A stretch of 64,000 nucleotides of DNA from Phaeodactylibacter xiamenensis (lineage in GTDB: Bacteria > Bacteroidota > Bacteroidia > Chitinophagales > Saprospiraceae), in NCBI RefSeq assembly GCF_000759025.1, contig NZ_JPOS01000029.1, positions 124,001-188,000 on the forward strand. The letters run 5' to 3'. The notes under the pieces are model-generated. The model was not told the origin of the DNA and did not search any database. It was given only the letters and a program-made list of their open reading frames with translations. The position numbers and the translations under genes are program-made. Positions 25,934 to 35,163 of the stretch are shown piece after piece; within the stretch, counting starts at the first letter, position 1; every line of letters begins with the position of its first letter.

Positions 25934-27295
25934 CTACTTCTTTTTCTTAGGCTCCTCGGGCTTCAGTTCAAAGTCGTTAAGGAAGCCGGTGTGGAAGTCA
26001 CCGTTGCGGAAACGCTCATCCTTCATCAGTTGCTGATGGAAAGGGACGGTGGTCTTCACGCCTTCAATGATGAATTCATCTAGTGCACGCTCCATTTTCT
26101 TGATACACTCTTCGCGGGTTGGAGCCCGGCAAATGAGCTTGGCAATCATGGAATCATAATAAGGTGGAATGGTATAGCCAGCGTATACGCTTGTGTCCAC
26201 CCGAACGCCATGCCCTTTAGAGCTGTGGAAAGACGCAATTTTGCCCGGGCTTGGACGGAAGCCATTGAAGGGGTCTTCTGCATTGATCCGGCACTCCATA
26301 GCATGCGCATTGGGATAATAGTTGCCCCCTTTGATGAGCTCACCCGCTGCGATTTTGATCTGTTCCTTGATCAGGTCATGGTCGATTACCTCTTCTGTGA
26401 CCGGGTGCTCTACCTGAATCCGGGTATTCATTTCCATGAAGTAGAAGTTCCGGTATTTGTCTACGAGGAACTCCACGGTGCCCACGCCTTCGTACTTGAT
26501 AGCTTCTCCTGCTTTTACAGCCGCATCGCCCATTTTCTCCCGGAGCTCATCGGTCATAAAAGGAGAGGGGCATTCCTCCACCAGTTTTTGGTGGCGGCGC
26601 TGAATAGAGCAGTCCCGTTCGGAAAGGTGGACGACTTTGCCTTTTTGGTCACCAGCAATCTGGAATTCGATATGACGGGGCTCTTCGATGAACTTTTCGA
26701 TGTAGATGCCATCGTTGCCAAATGCCGCTTTCGCTTCCTGACGGGCACGGTCCCAGTTAGGCTCAAACTCCTTTTCTTCCCAGACAATCCGCATCCCTTT
26801 ACCGCCACCGCCGGCAGTAGCCTTCAGGATGACCGGATAGCCGATATCTTTAGCGATTTTGAGGCCGGATTTGGTATCCTTGACCAGCCCATCGGAGCCG
26901 GGGATGACCGGGACTCCTGCTTTGATCATGGTCTCTTTGGCCGTGATTTTGTCCCCCATTTTGCGGATTTGTGCAGGGGTGGGTCCAATAAATTTGATAC
27001 CGTATTCGGCGCAAACTTCGGCAAAATCAGCATTTTCAGCTAGGAATCCGTAGCCTGGGTGTACCGCATCGGCGTTGGTGATTTCTACCGCAGCCATAAT
27101 TCTTGGTACGCTCAGGTAAGACTCGGCAGAGGCAGGCGGGCCAATGCAGACCGCTTCATCAGCGAAGCGCACGTGCAGGCTTTCCTTGTCGGCAGTTGAA
27201 TAGACCGCCACCGTTTTGATGCCCATTTCCCGACAGGTGCGAATGATTCGCAGGGCAATCTCGCCACGGTTGGCTATGAGTACTTTTTCAAACAT
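25934..27295 (-). CDS. accC: Acetyl-CoA carboxylase, biotin carboxylase subunit
   Basis: The 453-residue enzyme carboxylates biotin on BCCP with ATP and bicarbonate. It starts at ATG 27295 ([20 protein letters not shown]), the standard family beginning; the longer upstream start adds nine unneeded residues. The motifs are [35 protein letters not shown] (ATP-grasp glycine loop), [20 protein letters not shown] and [17 protein letters not shown] Lys-rich tail (PEEPKKKK) ends the protein. It follows accB (68 bases between) in a fatty-acid operon with efp and fabH. Confidence 0.95.
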   Translation of the reverse strand: MFEKVLIANRGEIALRIIRTCREMGIKTVAVYSTADKESLHVRFADEAVCIGPPASAESYLSVPRIMAAVEITNADAVHPGYGFLAENADFAEVCAEYGIKFIGPTPAQIRKMGDKITAKETMIKAGVPVIPGSDGLVKDTKSGLKIAKDIGYPVILKATAGGGGKGMRIVWEEKEFEPNWDRARQEAKAAFGNDGIYIEKFIEEPRHIEFQIAGDQKGKVVHLSERDCSIQRRHQKLVEECPSPFMTDELREKMGDAAVKAGEAIKYEGVGTVEFLVDKYRNFYFMEMNTRIQVEHPVTEEVIDHDLIKEQIKIAAGELIKGGNYYPNAHAMECRINAEDPFNGFRPSPGKIASFHSSKGHGVRVDTSVYAGYTIPPYYDSMIAKLICRAPTREECIKKMERALDEFIIEGVKTTVPFHQQLMKDERFRNGDFHTGFLNDFELKPEEPKKKK

Positions 27296-27363
27296 AAAAC
27301 CATTCAATTGGATGAGCAGCAAAGGGCTATTGCCCTTGCAGCGATAGGTGTTTCAAACAGCAA

Positions 27364-27930
27364 CTAGCCCTTAGGGTCAACCAGGAACAGTACCTGATCA
27401 TACTCTACCGGCTGTGCATCTTCAACCATTACCTTAACGATCTTGCCGGCAATTTCGGACTCGATCTCGTTGAAGAGTTTCATAGCTTCCACGATGCAAA
27501 CGACCTGCCCAACCTCAATCGCGTCACCCACTTTTACATAAGGCGGCTTTTCCGGGCTGGAAGAACGGTAGAAAGTACCGACAATCGGAGACCGGACTTC
27601 CAGGTAGTTGGAATCCTCTGCTTTGGCCTCACTGGCTGGTGCTTCTGCTTTGGCAGGCTCTGCCTGTGGCTTTGGTGCCGGAGGCGCAGGAGCAGGCTGT
27701 GGCGCCTGCGGGTAAGGCTGCTGCACGGGCGGAGACATCTGAATGATCGGTGCGGTAGGCTGAGGAGCAGAAGGAGCCGGTGCTGTGCCGGAAGCATAGT
27801 CCCTGGGCTTAGCCTTCTGATGCTTGTTGGTCCGGATGGAAAGCTCAAACTCTCCGTCCTTCATTTTAAATTCGGTCAGGTTGGATTTGTTGATGAGCTT
27901 CACCAACTCTTGGATGTCCTTAAAAGTCAT
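27364..27930 (-). CDS. accB: Acetyl-CoA carboxylase, biotin carboxyl carrier protein
   Basis: The 188-residue carrier has an N-terminal helical region ([15 protein letters not shown]), a long Pro/Ala-rich hinge (about residues 45-115) and the biotinyl domain at the C-terminus. The biotinylated Lys lies in [12 protein letters not shown], with the flanking [19 protein letters not shown]. It carries carboxyl groups between the AccC and carboxyltransferase steps. The stop of efp is 5 bases upstream, so the two are transcribed together. Confidence 0.95.
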   Translation of the reverse strand: MTFKDIQELVKLINKSNLTEFKMKDGEFELSIRTNKHQKAKPRDYASGTAPAPSAPQPTAPIIQMSPPVQQPYPQAPQPAPAPPAPKPQAEPAKAEAPASEAKAEDSNYLEVRSPIVGTFYRSSSPEKPPYVKVGDAIEVGQVVCIVEAMKLFNEIESEIAGKIVKVMVEDAQPVEYDQVLFLVDPKG

Positions 27931-27935
27931 AGGTG

Positions 27936-28502
27936 TTATTGTTTTACGCGTTCCATGTAAGCGCCGGTTTCAACCTCAATCTTCACTTTGTCGCCCTGAT
28001 TGATAAACAGAGGGACCCGAACTTCCGCACCGGTTTCAACGGTAGCTGGCTTCAGGGTGTTGGTGGCTGTATCGCCCTTAACACCAGGCTCTGTGTAGGT
28101 GACTTCCAGAATGATGTACTGAGGCATCTCCATGGTCAGCGGCACCTCGCGGTCTGCGTGATAGATCACGTCTACTTCCATGCCTTCTTTAAGGAAATGG
28201 GCATGCTCTACGATATTGTCGCTAAGCGCAACCTGCTCATAGGTTTCATTATTCATGAAGTGGTAACCCATGTCGTCGCTGTAAAGATACTGGAATTTGC
28301 GGCGCTCCACACGCACTTCGTCCACTTTGTGACCGGCAGAGAAAGTATTATCCAAAACCTTTCCGGAAGTCAGGCTTTTGATTTTTGTACGTACGAATGC
28401 CGCACCTTTTCCTGGCTTAACGTGTTGAAACTCAATAATGGTGAAGATATCATTATTGAAGTCAATGCACATGCCTTTTCGGATGTCAGAAGTTGTAGCC
28501 AT
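27936..28502 (-). CDS. efp: Translation elongation factor P
   Basis: The 188-residue EF-P has the usual three beta-barrel domains. It rescues ribosomes stalled at polyproline. Domain I carries [10 protein letters not shown], placing the tip Lys that is often modified in this protein family (Lys32-34 position). The ending [24 protein letters not shown] is typical. It lies in the efp-accB-accC cluster with fabH upstream; efp near fatty-acid genes is a common arrangement in bacteria. Several proteins in the window carry long Pro-rich stretches that would rely on EF-P, for example the gene at 32584. Confidence 0.95.
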   Translation of the reverse strand: MATTSDIRKGMCIDFNNDIFTIIEFQHVKPGKGAAFVRTKIKSLTSGKVLDNTFSAGHKVDEVRVERRKFQYLYSDDMGYHFMNNETYEQVALSDNIVEHAHFLKEGMEVDVIYHADREVPLTMEMPQYIILEVTYTEPGVKGDTATNTLKPATVETGAEVRVPLFINQGDKVKIEVETGAYMERVKQ

Positions 28503-28627
28503 TTGCTATAGCTTGCGTTTTTATTTGGTATTCAAATTGCGATGCAAAGATAGAAAAATCCAAGGACTTGAAACGAGGCCTTAAGCAGGAGGTCTCCTGC
28601 CGGGCAGAAGGCTCGGTGCTATTCGGC

Positions 28628-29617
28628 TTAGTAAGCCCACTTGATATAGATTGCTCCCCAGGTGAAGCCGCCCCCGAATGCGGTCAGGATGATGTTGTCC
28701 CCTTTCTGAAGCTGATCTTCCCAGTCCCACAGGCAGAGCGGCAGGGTGGCAGCAGTCGTATTGCCGTATTTCTGTATGTTAACCATCACCCGCTCCATCG
28801 GGAAGTCCGCCATGCGGGCTACCGTCTCGATGATACGCTTGTTGGCCTGATGAGGGACCAGCCAGGCAATATCGTCATTCGTTAGGTTATTGCGGACCAT
28901 TACCTGAGTGACCACATCTGACATGCCGGATACGGCAGCTTTAAACACCGGGCGGCCATTCTGAAAGACAAAGTGCTCCCGGTTGGCCACCGTTTCGGCG
29001 GTCGCCGGATAACGGGAACCTCCTGCTTTCTGATGCAGATAAACCCGGCCGGAGCCATCGCTCTTAAGCAGGGAGTCCATCACGCCAACCGGCTCCTCTG
29101 TAGCTTCCAGCATCACGGCACCGGCACCATCACCAAAGATGACGCAGGTTGTCCGGTCTGTATAGTCTACAATGGAAGACATCTTGTCTGCCCCAATGAC
29201 GACTACTTTTTTGTGCGCACCAGCCTCGATGAAGCGGGCGGCGGTAGTCAGGGCATAGAGGAAGCCAGAGCAGGCGGCATGGATATCGTAGCAAAAAGCA
29301 TTTTTCATGCCGGTTTCGTCAGCGATGATATTTGCCGTGTCCGGGAAAACCATATCAGGGGTAACGGTGGCACAAATGACAAGCTCTACCTCGCCGGGAT
29401 CGGTATTGGTCTTTTCAAGCAGCCCCTTTACGGCTTCAATGCCCATTACCGAAGTGCCTTGCCCTTCCCCCTTTAGGATATGCCGCTGCTCAATGCCGGT
29501 GCGGGTGCGTATCCACTCGTCGTTCGTGTCGACTATGGTTTCCAGTTCGGCGTTGGTCAGGATGTAGTCCGGCAAATATCCCTGAACGCCGGTAATGGCA
29601 GCTTGTGTTTTTGCCAT
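28628..29617 (-). CDS. fabH: Beta-ketoacyl-ACP synthase III
   Basis: The 329-residue condensing enzyme joins acetyl-CoA to malonyl-ACP to start fatty-acid synthesis. The catalytic triad is present: Cys in [15 protein letters not shown], His in [10 protein letters not shown] and Asn in [11 protein letters not shown]. The GAGAVMLEA strand and the final [15 protein letters not shown] are family landmarks. It starts the minus-strand order fabH-efp-accB-accC. A perfect 19-bp palindrome lies 161 bases upstream of its start. plsX and rpmF, usual neighbours elsewhere, are not beside it. Confidence 0.94.
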   Translation of the reverse strand: MAKTQAAITGVQGYLPDYILTNAELETIVDTNDEWIRTRTGIEQRHILKGEGQGTSVMGIEAVKGLLEKTNTDPGEVELVICATVTPDMVFPDTANIIADETGMKNAFCYDIHAACSGFLYALTTAARFIEAGAHKKVVVIGADKMSSIVDYTDRTTCVIFGDGAGAVMLEATEEPVGVMDSLLKSDGSGRVYLHQKAGGSRYPATAETVANREHFVFQNGRPVFKAAVSGMSDVVTQVMVRNNLTNDDIAWLVPHQANKRIIETVARMADFPMERVMVNIQKYGNTTAATLPLCLWDWEDQLQKGDNIILTAFGGGFTWGAIYIKWAY

Positions 29618-29883
29618 AGTTCCTTGGTAGATTGTAATCCTTGATGTACGCCCGGGTTTTGAAAAGCTGGCAACCGTTTAAAAGAGCCGTATTTCATGCG
29701 CTTTTGCCTTCAGCTTCGTCAATGACCCATGGGATTTATCAAAGATTGGTAATTGTTGCTAATCCGTTTTGTTGTCATGGCCCTTAGTAAGGGCCACTCC
29801 TAAAATGGGCAGCAAGGTAGGAAAATCTTGGGGATCAGGCAATTTATTGAATCAGAGTAAACCGGTTAAGGCGTTTTCCTCCT
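29618..29883. other. Intergenic region upstream of fabH
   Basis: This 266-base stretch has no gene. It contains the palindrome at 29778-29796 and probably the fabH operon promoter. AT-rich DNA at 29737-29775 is a candidate, but no clear TAnnTTTG pair was found. Confidence 0.3.
29778..29796. promoter_or_regulatory. 19-bp palindrome upstream of fabH
   Basis: TGGCCCTTA G TAAGGGCCA is a perfect inverted repeat with a one-base centre. It lies 161 bases before the fabH start and 87 bases after the symporter stop (both minus strand). No T-run follows, so an operator is more likely than a terminator. A fatty-acid repressor site is a guess. Confidence 0.4.
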
Positions 29884-31359
29884 TTAAGCTTCTTCCGAAA
29901 TTGCCCAAAGCCCGGCAAAGGTCAGCAAGCCATTGAGGGCGATAATGAGGAAGCCAAACTGGAAGCCCATGAAGAGCACCTCAGAGTTGGCGTTTAGCAC
30001 GTAAGATAACACAGGGGCAGCAACACAAACCGGGATGACTAAACGTGGGTTCACCCGGCGGTTGGTGAGCAGCCCGAAGGTAAATAATCCGAGAATCGGA
30101 CCGTAGGTATACCCGGCTGCCTTGAACAGCTGACTGATAACATCCTTATTATTCAGGGCATTGAAAACGACGATAATGATCAGCAGCAGTACGGAGAAGC
30201 CAATATGTACATAAAGGCGGGTGCGTTGCTTGTCTTGTTCTGATGCATCGCTCTTTTCAAAATTCAGAAAATCCACGCAAAAGGAGGTCGTCAGCGCAGT
30301 GAGTGCGGAGTCTGCACTTGAGTAAGCCGCAGCAATGAGGCCCAAGACAAAAAAGATGCCTACCGCTGCCGGCAGGTGGTTGAGCGCAATCATTGGAAAG
30401 AGCTCATCGGTCCGCTCAGGTATATCGATCCCAATACTTGCAGCGTAGATGTACAGCAGTGCTCCCAGAGAAAGAAACAGGAACTTTGCCACCACCAGTA
30501 CACTGCTGAATACATACATGTTTTTCTGGGCATCGCCAATATTGCGGCAGCTCAGGTTCTTCTGCATCATATCCTGATCGAGGCCTGTCATCACGATGGT
30601 AATGAGCGCTCCGCTGATGAACTGTTTGAAGAAGTTGTTGGGGTCATTCCAGCCTCCTTCAAAGAAAAACATCTGAGAATAATCGCTGGAGCGTACCATG
30701 GCGACCATGCCCCCGATATCGGTTTCCATAGCTTTGCCAATGAATATGATGGTAAGGACAACCGCCGAGATCATGGCCACAGTTTGCAGGGTGTCTGTCC
30801 ACACGATGGTATTGATGCCCCCTTTAAAAGTGTAAACCCAGATCAGCACAATCGTTACGGCAACGGTTGCGAAAAAAGGCACGCCGAAGGGGCCCAGCAC
30901 AAAGGCCTGCAGCACAATAGCCACGAGGTAAAGCCGAAAGGCAGCGCCTATGGTACGGGAAAGCAGGAAGTAAGCGGCACCGGTTTTATAAGCTTCCAGC
31001 CCCAGCCGCTCTTCCAGGTAACCATATATAGAGGTCAGATTCTTTTTGTAGTACAGCGGCAGGAGCACCTGGGCAATGACTACATAGCCTAGAATATAAC
31101 CAAAGACCATCTGCATGTAGGAGAACGCCTGGTTTTCTCCCCCGGCACCCACTACGCCCGGTATGGATATGAAGGTGACGCCTGAGAGCGTTGCCCCGAT
31201 CATCCCGATGGCCACAAGCGGCCAGGGAGAGTTGCGCCCCGCCAGGAAAAACTCAGCATTCCCTGCTTTGCGGCCGGTGAAATACGAAACGGAAATCAGC
31301 ACTAAAAAATAAAGGGCGATGATCCCGAGTATGATAGTTGGCGTCAGTTGACTTAGCAT
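29884..31359 (-). CDS. Sodium/solute symporter (SSS family)
   Basis: A protein of 491 residues from ATG 31359 (MLSQLTPTIILGIIALYFLV), preferred over the GTG at 31383 because no family member needs the extra residues. About 13 membrane helices are visible. Family landmarks include SYFTGRKAGNAEFFLAGRNSPWP, LSGVTFISIPG, GGINTIVWTDTLQ and AAYSSADSALTALTTSFCVD (the Na2-site Ser region). It is an SSS-type transporter using Na+ to import an unknown solute (sugar, amino acid or vitamin). It stands alone, upstream of a palindromic repeat region. Confidence 0.9.
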   Translation of the reverse strand: MLSQLTPTIILGIIALYFLVLISVSYFTGRKAGNAEFFLAGRNSPWPLVAIGMIGATLSGVTFISIPGVVGAGGENQAFSYMQMVFGYILGYVVIAQVLLPLYYKKNLTSIYGYLEERLGLEAYKTGAAYFLLSRTIGAAFRLYLVAIVLQAFVLGPFGVPFFATVAVTIVLIWVYTFKGGINTIVWTDTLQTVAMISAVVLTIIFIGKAMETDIGGMVAMVRSSDYSQMFFFEGGWNDPNNFFKQFISGALITIVMTGLDQDMMQKNLSCRNIGDAQKNMYVFSSVLVVAKFLFLSLGALLYIYAASIGIDIPERTDELFPMIALNHLPAAVGIFFVLGLIAAAYSSADSALTALTTSFCVDFLNFEKSDASEQDKQRTRLYVHIGFSVLLLIIIVVFNALNNKDVISQLFKAAGYTYGPILGLFTFGLLTNRRVNPRLVIPVCVAAPVLSYVLNANSEVLFMGFQFGFLIIALNGLLTFAGLWAISEEA

Positions 31360-31817
31360 AGGTTTTATCTTGGTGGCTTCCACTTGCTTACAGCAGCCCG
31401 GTCCGGATTAATAGTCGTTACCGTTTTTAAAAATGAGCCCCTGGTTTTCCTTGATCCAGGACGTCTAACCGGGGCCGTCTTTAGTCTAAGACTATGTTGG
31501 GATTTCACCCTTTGGGCTGCATTTGCCAAATTTTATCCTGAACTTCGTTGCTCTTCAGTCGCTTAGCTTAGGCTAGGCTCCTTCATCCCGCCTTGTTCAG
31601 AATAAAATTTGACTACATTCGCTCCAAAAGCGAATTCCCAACATAGTCTAACAAGTGGGTCTGGCACGGCAAATATAGCAGATTCTCGGACAAATGGAAG
31701 ACCGGAGTAATGGGGGAACGATCATTGCAGCCCGGGAAGTATAAAGTGGGAATTGAAACGCGGGGGCGCATCAGGTTCCTGAATAGAAAGTGTATATTTG
31801 ACCAAAAGCCTGAAACT
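31360..31817. other. Long intergenic region with palindromic element A
   Basis: It separates divergent genes. The centre is occupied by a 166-bp long palindrome (31486-31651). A TATATTTG (31793-31800) lies 17 bases before the FKBP gene and fits the -7 element of this phylum, but the expected TTG 19 bases upstream is missing. Confidence 0.4.
31486..31651 (-). repeat. Long palindromic element A (covarying-arm family)
   Basis: This is a 166-bp imperfect inverted repeat flanked by CTAA on both sides. The arms are GACTATGTTGGG (left) and CCCAACATAGT (right), and pairing continues at about 75% for some 55 bases. On the minus strand the interior reads AAGGCGGGATG ... GGAGCCTAGCCTAAGCTAAG ... CAACGAAG. 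The apex matches element C and the two inner blocks match element B, though the terminal arms of A, B and C are unrelated. Size and spacing (AAGGC 57-59 bases from the end) are shared by all. Confidence 0.75.
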
Positions 31818-32411
31818 ATGCAACGTCTGGCCTTACTCTTCTTCCTGGCGGTTGCCCTGGCCAATTGTTCTGGGGGAGGTAGTACCGGAAATGATGAACA
31901 AACCCGGGAGCCGCCTCCCGGTAATGCGCCCGTGGTGAATGAAGACGAAGCTATTATGCAGCTGTCGGCCTACCTGATCGGAGAGCCCGCTACGCTGGCA
32001 GAACAACAGCAAAATGCGATTGTGAACTATGCGATTGATGAGATTATCCCACTACAGCGGACCCGCTCCGGCTTGTTTTACAGGATACTGGACCCGGGCA
32101 ACGGGCAGCCGCTGGAATGGGGCGATTACCTCAGTGCCCATTACAAAGGTTACCTGCTTGATGGCAGGGTTTTTGATTCTTCCTACCGGAAAGGCCGCCC
32201 AATGAAGTTTTACATTGGCAATATGATTGACGGCTGGAACGAAGGGCTGCAACTGGTAAAAGAAGGCGGGCGTATTCAGCTCTTTGTGCCTTCTCATCTG
32301 GGCTATAAGGAGCGGGGAGTGCCTGATGGTAAGGATGGCTATCTCATTCCGCCCGATACGCCCCTGGTCTTTGAAGTGGAAGTGTTGGGACTGGAAGAAA
32401 AGCCAGACTGA
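31818..32411 (+). CDS. FKBP-type peptidyl-prolyl isomerase lipoprotein
   Basis: The 197-residue lipoprotein starts at ATG 31818 (MQRLALLFFLAVALANCSGG; lipobox Cys after ALAN). A Gly/Pro linker is followed by a helical region and an FKBP domain (about residues 85-195): GDYLSAHYKGYLLDGRVFDSS, GNMIDGWNEGLQLVKEGGRIQ, GYLIPPDTPLVFEVEVLGLE. The usual YG pair near the loop is here LGYKERGVP. It would assist folding of exported proteins at the membrane. The upstream TATATTTG may be its -7 element. Confidence 0.88.
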   Translation: MQRLALLFFLAVALANCSGGGSTGNDEQTREPPPGNAPVVNEDEAIMQLSAYLIGEPATLAEQQQNAIVNYAIDEIIPLQRTRSGLFYRILDPGNGQPLEWGDYLSAHYKGYLLDGRVFDSSYRKGRPMKFYIGNMIDGWNEGLQLVKEGGRIQLFVPSHLGYKERGVPDGKDGYLIPPDTPLVFEVEVLGLEEKPD

Positions 32412-32450
32412 TCTTTTTCAACGAAGCTTAAGGGGGGGGCGGACAAACAA

Positions 32451-32480
32451 TTGCCAGCTTCACCCGATTCTTTATATTAG
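32451..32480 (+). promoter_or_regulatory. Bacteroidota-type promoter for the Pro-rich gene
   Basis: TTG (32451-32453), 19 bases, then TATATTAG (32473-32480) fits the phylum consensus TTG-N19-TAnnTTTG with one change. It precedes the gene start (32584) by about 100 bases. The spacing is exact, which makes this the best promoter in the window. Confidence 0.5.
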
Positions 32481-32583
32481 AGTGTTTGTCTGAACGAAGG
32501 GCATTGCCTGACAAAACCAGGCGCGTTGCATTAGCCAGCGTTTTCAGACAAGTTTAGGAAACTACTTAACCGGAAAGCAATCT

Positions 32584-33369
32584 ATGGACCTTAGACAAGC
32601 GAAAATTACACTGGAAAAAATCAATGATCTTTTCCACAGCCTCGAAAGAGATGCTTCTAATGTTTCGTTAATTGAACGAGACCTGATGCGGGGCTATATC
32701 CAGCAGTTTTATGAGCACTTTATTAGCGGGGCCACTGCTCCCAGTAGCGTAGCAGAAGAACCCGTTCGGGAAAAAGCACCGGTACGCCGGAACTACACGC
32801 CGCCCCGGATCATCGAAATTCCGGATGCGCCGCGTGACAATTACAGTGCGCCAAAGCCTGACCCTACCCGCCGGCCCAATCCGCAGCCGCAACCCCGCCC
32901 GGAGCCCCGCCCTCAGCCCAAGCCAGAGCCGGAGCCCAAACCTGATCCCCGGCCAACCCCGCCACCGCCACCAAAGCCTGAGCCAGACCCGGAGCCGCAG
33001 AAACCCGAACCCGTTAAGGTTGCTGAACCAGTAGCTCCAGCCGCCCCCCGGCAGGATATCCCCGCCAACCTGAAGCATCTTTTTGCTTTCAAGGAAGCCA
33101 CTGAGTTGTCGGAAAAGTTGAGCGAGCGGCCTGTTCACGATCTGACCAAAGCTCTCGCCATTAACGACCGCCTGCTCTACATGAATGAGCTCTTTGGCCG
33201 CGACCTCAATGCCCTGAACGACACGCTGGGCCGCCTCAATCAAATGAACAGCATGGATGAAGCACGGGACCTGATTGTCCAAATGGCACAACGCTACGAC
33301 TGGGGCGCTGACGAAAAAGAGGACACCGCCCGCGATTTTATCCGCTTGGTCCGCCGGAAGTATCAATAA
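32584..33369 (+). CDS. Cytoplasmic protein with long Pro-rich hinge, unknown function
   Basis: The 261-residue protein has no signal peptide. Residues 1-45 form an amphipathic helical start (DLRQAKITLEKINDLFHSL). A hinge of alternating Pro with Arg/Lys/Glu/Gln follows (about 80-140, such as RPNPQPQPRPEPRPQPKPEP), and then a compact helical domain (about 160-261: DIPANLKHLFAFKEA, DLTKALAINDRLLYMNELFG, RDFIRLVRRKYQ). The C-terminal domain recurs in Bacteroidota proteins of unknown role. It is likely an extended linker protein joining two partners. pfkA follows. Confidence 0.6.
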   Translation: MDLRQAKITLEKINDLFHSLERDASNVSLIERDLMRGYIQQFYEHFISGATAPSSVAEEPVREKAPVRRNYTPPRIIEIPDAPRDNYSAPKPDPTRRPNPQPQPRPEPRPQPKPEPEPKPDPRPTPPPPPKPEPDPEPQKPEPVKVAEPVAPAAPRQDIPANLKHLFAFKEATELSEKLSERPVHDLTKALAINDRLLYMNELFGRDLNALNDTLGRLNQMNSMDEARDLIVQMAQRYDWGADEKEDTARDFIRLVRRKYQ

Positions 33370-33448
33370 AGGTGCCCTTTGACGAAAGTCATTACTTGGT
33401 GTTTGCCTTACACTTACTTTCGTGCCAAACCAGAAACATGATCAGACC

Positions 33449-34417
33449 ATGAAAAAAATAGCTGTTTTTACTTCCGGAGGCGATGCGCCTGGCATGAATG
33501 CCTGTGTTCGGGCGGTTGTGCGTACGACTTTGCGGCACGATCATCAGGCTGTAGGTATCCGCAGGGGCTATCAGGGAATGATAGAAGGTGACTTTTGGGC
33601 AATGGAAGCCCATTCCGTGAGCAACATCATTCAGCTGGGAGGTACTATCCTTCGGTCTGCCCGCAGCCAGGATTTTCGTACCCCTGAGGGAAGGGCCAAA
33701 GCTTACGCCAATCTGCGTGCCAACGATATCGACGGGATTGTGGCGATTGGTGGCGATGGCAGCTTCACTGGTGCCCGCATCTTTATGGAAGAATACCCCG
33801 ATATCCACATGGTAGGGTGCCCGGGCACGATCGACAACGACTTGTACGGGACTGACTATACGATTGGCTACGATACTGCCATCAATACCGCAATGAACGC
33901 CATTGACAACATTAAGGATACCGCCAATGCTCATGACCGCCTGTTTTTTGTAGAGGTAATGGGGCGGGATGCAGGTTTCATAGCCATGAATGTCGGTCTG
34001 GCCACAGGCGCAGAAGCCGTGCTGGTACCAGAGAGCAAAACCGATGTCAATAACCTGATCGATACCCTCAACAGCAACTACAGCAACAAGAAAAATTCCA
34101 GCATCGTAGTGGTGGCGGAAGGCGATGAAAGCGGCGGCGCTTTTAAGCTCGCGGAGGAGGTAAAGAAACACTGCCCTTACGAAACCAAAGTCACGATCCT
34201 GGGACACCTGCAACGGGGCGGCCGCCCAACCTGTATGGACCGGGTGCGGTCTAGCCGTATGGGCGTTGCTGCAGTCAATGCCCTTCTGGAAGGAAAGTCA
34301 GGAGTCATGATTGGCGAAATCAATGGAGAAATTGTGCATACCCCCTTCGAACAGGCCATCAAGTATCACAATGAGATCAACCCAATGCTGCTGGAAATGG
34401 TTGATATACTATCCTGA
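33449..34417 (+). CDS. pfkA: 6-phosphofructokinase
   Basis: The 322-residue glycolytic enzyme converts fructose-6-phosphate plus ATP to the 1,6-bisphosphate. Start ATG 33449 (MKKIAVFTSGGDAPGMNACV). Motifs: GIVAIGGDGSFTGARIF (ATP site), VGCPGTIDNDL (catalytic Asp), FFVEVMGRDAGFIAMN, HLQRGGRPTCMDRV. The GGDGS form indicates the ATP-dependent type. The gene sits 79 bases after the Pro-rich gene, and TACTTTCG (33415-33422) may be its -7 element. Fifteen bases separate it from the rhomboid gene downstream. Confidence 0.95.
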   Translation: MKKIAVFTSGGDAPGMNACVRAVVRTTLRHDHQAVGIRRGYQGMIEGDFWAMEAHSVSNIIQLGGTILRSARSQDFRTPEGRAKAYANLRANDIDGIVAIGGDGSFTGARIFMEEYPDIHMVGCPGTIDNDLYGTDYTIGYDTAINTAMNAIDNIKDTANAHDRLFFVEVMGRDAGFIAMNVGLATGAEAVLVPESKTDVNNLIDTLNSNYSNKKNSSIVVVAEGDESGGAFKLAEEVKKHCPYETKVTILGHLQRGGRPTCMDRVRSSRMGVAAVNALLEGKSGVMIGEINGEIVHTPFEQAIKYHNEINPMLLEMVDILS

Positions 34418-34432
34418 TCAAAAATTTAAGCC

Positions 34433-35161
34433 ATGAGTACTGCCCTGGATCGTGCCTCCCGCAATTTCAAAAGCGCCCTCAAAATCGCGCTGTGGACGGT
34501 GGGCATCATCTGGGGCATCCATTTGCTGCAGGTCCTGACCGGCGCTGATTTTGGTACGATGGGGATCTACCCCCGCCGCCAATTCGGGCTTAAGGGGATT
34601 CTTTTTGCGCCTCTGTTGCATTCGGGCTGGAAGCACCTGCTTGCGAATACGCCCCCTCTTTTTGTGCTGACCGGCATACTCTTCTTTTTCTACCGCCGGG
34701 TAGCTGTCGCCAGCTTTACCACGATTTACATTTTGACCGGGCTTGCCGTCTGGAGCTTTGCGCGGCCCGATGCCTTTCATATTGGTGCCAGCGGCGTGGT
34801 GTACGGTCTGGTGGCTTTTGTGTTTTGGACCGGCATTTTCCGGCGCAATATCCGTTCTATTGTATTGTCTCTGATCGTGGTAGTCTACTACGGAGGCATG
34901 TTTGCCGGTATTCTGCCAACGGATGAGCGGGTATCCTGGGAGAGCCACCTCTTTGGTGCCCTGGTCGGCATCTTTGTCGCTTTTTGGTTCAAGAACCGCA
35001 TAGAGCCCGAGGAAAAACGCCCCACCTGGTCCTGGGAACGGGAAGGAGAAGCCGAAAAGCGTTTCTTTTTGGAGCGCGACGCCTTCGACAAGACCAAGGC
35101 CGAGCGCGAACGTGAACGGGACGAAGGCAATGATAGCTGGTTCTCCACCCGAAGCTGGTAA
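34433..35161 (+). CDS. Rhomboid-family intramembrane serine protease
   Basis: The 242-residue membrane protein has about six helices. Catalytic elements: WKHLLANTPPLF (the oxyanion-hole His/Asn region), HIGASGVVYGLVAF (Ser in GASG) and WESHLFGALVG (catalytic His). These match the family that cuts transmembrane substrates. The C-terminal tail (EEKRPTWSWEREGEAEKRFF) is charged and likely cytoplasmic. It follows pfkA closely and overlaps with a methyltransferase start 2 bases on, so all three are likely co-transcribed. Confidence 0.9.
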   Translation: MSTALDRASRNFKSALKIALWTVGIIWGIHLLQVLTGADFGTMGIYPRRQFGLKGILFAPLLHSGWKHLLANTPPLFVLTGILFFFYRRVAVASFTTIYILTGLAVWSFARPDAFHIGASGVVYGLVAFVFWTGIFRRNIRSIVLSLIVVVYYGGMFAGILPTDERVSWESHLFGALVGIFVAFWFKNRIEPEEKRPTWSWEREGEAEKRFFLERDAFDKTKAERERERDEGNDSWFSTRSW

Positions 35162-35163
35162 GT

